Origin: Rhodopirellula sp.
GTDB taxonomy: Bacteria > Planctomycetota > Planctomycetia > Pirellulales > Pirellulaceae
Assembly: GCA_002690925.1 (NCBI GenBank)
Contig: NZGD01000198.1
Location: forward strand, 1 to 35,165
DNA length: 35,165 nucleotides
Reading direction: 5' to 3'
Shown piece by piece: positions 35,142 to 35,165 of this stretch. A program made the translations under genes and the position numbers. Below the pieces are notes generated by a model. It had not been told where the DNA came from. It did not search any database and saw only the letters and a program-made list of their open reading frames with translations. Every line of letters begins with the position of its first letter. The stretch's first letter is position 1.

Positions 35142-35165
35142 AAGATTGCGAATTCTGCCATCCGG

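Noticed and set aside
1..35165. CRISPR array, prophage, toxin-antitoxin or defence island
   Set aside because: No regularly spaced repeats, no phage structural genes, and no recognised defence proteins were seen.

Overview
The window looks like chromosomal DNA of a planctomycete (Pirellulaceae-type, close to Rhodopirellula or its relatives). The assignment rests on gene content: two adjacent secreted sulfatases, a PSD1/DUF1549-DUF1553 protein with a planctomycete-type cytochrome c domain next to a DUF1501 protein, an SGNH-like secreted protein of planctomycete style, and a very long signal peptidase I with a large insert. Shine-Dalgarno signals are weak at many starts, and several genes begin with GTG or TTG.

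Layout. 254-3295 (+): two-gene sulfatase operon. 3296-4283: gene graveyard with an open frame broken by one in-frame TAG (- strand), the C-terminal part of a frameshifted choloylglycine hydrolase/penicillin V acylase gene, and a possible PEP-CTERM-like tail. 4276-5604 (-): SelA-like protein that lacks the PLP lysine. 5605-6046: spacer with a G-quadruplex motif and a possible tiny secreted ORF. 6047-10421 (+): PSD1 protein plus DUF1501 pair. 10612-12390 (-): aspS. 12656-14170 (-): MFS transporter, divergent from a secreted glutathione peroxidase (14390-14950, +). 15413-16306 (+): SGNH-like protein. 16483-26699 (+): purA, uppS, cdsA, phoH, 7TM-HD hydrolase, ybeY, CBS/CorC protein and citrate synthase, all co-directional. 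26906-28840 (-): nupC-type transporter and upp, a pyrimidine salvage pair. 28882-28968 (-): tRNA-Ser(UGA). 29263-32201 (-): lepB followed by lptB. 32562-33716 (+): dprA. 33738-34970: IS3-family element (- strand) with three inactivating lesions. After it comes a short open frame of unknown origin to 35141.

Functionally most of the window is housekeeping: translation and ribosome maturation (aspS, ybeY, tRNA), envelope building (uppS, cdsA, lepB, lptB), purine and pyrimidine metabolism (purA, upp, nupC), central carbon (gltA) and DNA uptake/recombination (dprA). Accessory interest sits in the sulfatase/PSD1/DUF1501 genes and in the decayed stretch at 3.3-4.3 kb.

I did not find a clear new defence or mobile system. 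The observations most worth following are the signal peptidase with a zinc-ribbon-like insert and about 400 extra residues, the SelA-like protein without its PLP lysine, the overlapping stems in the citrate synthase leader, and the broken genes at 3.3-4.3 kb. All calls come from reading the sequence and from knowledge of families; no database search was run.
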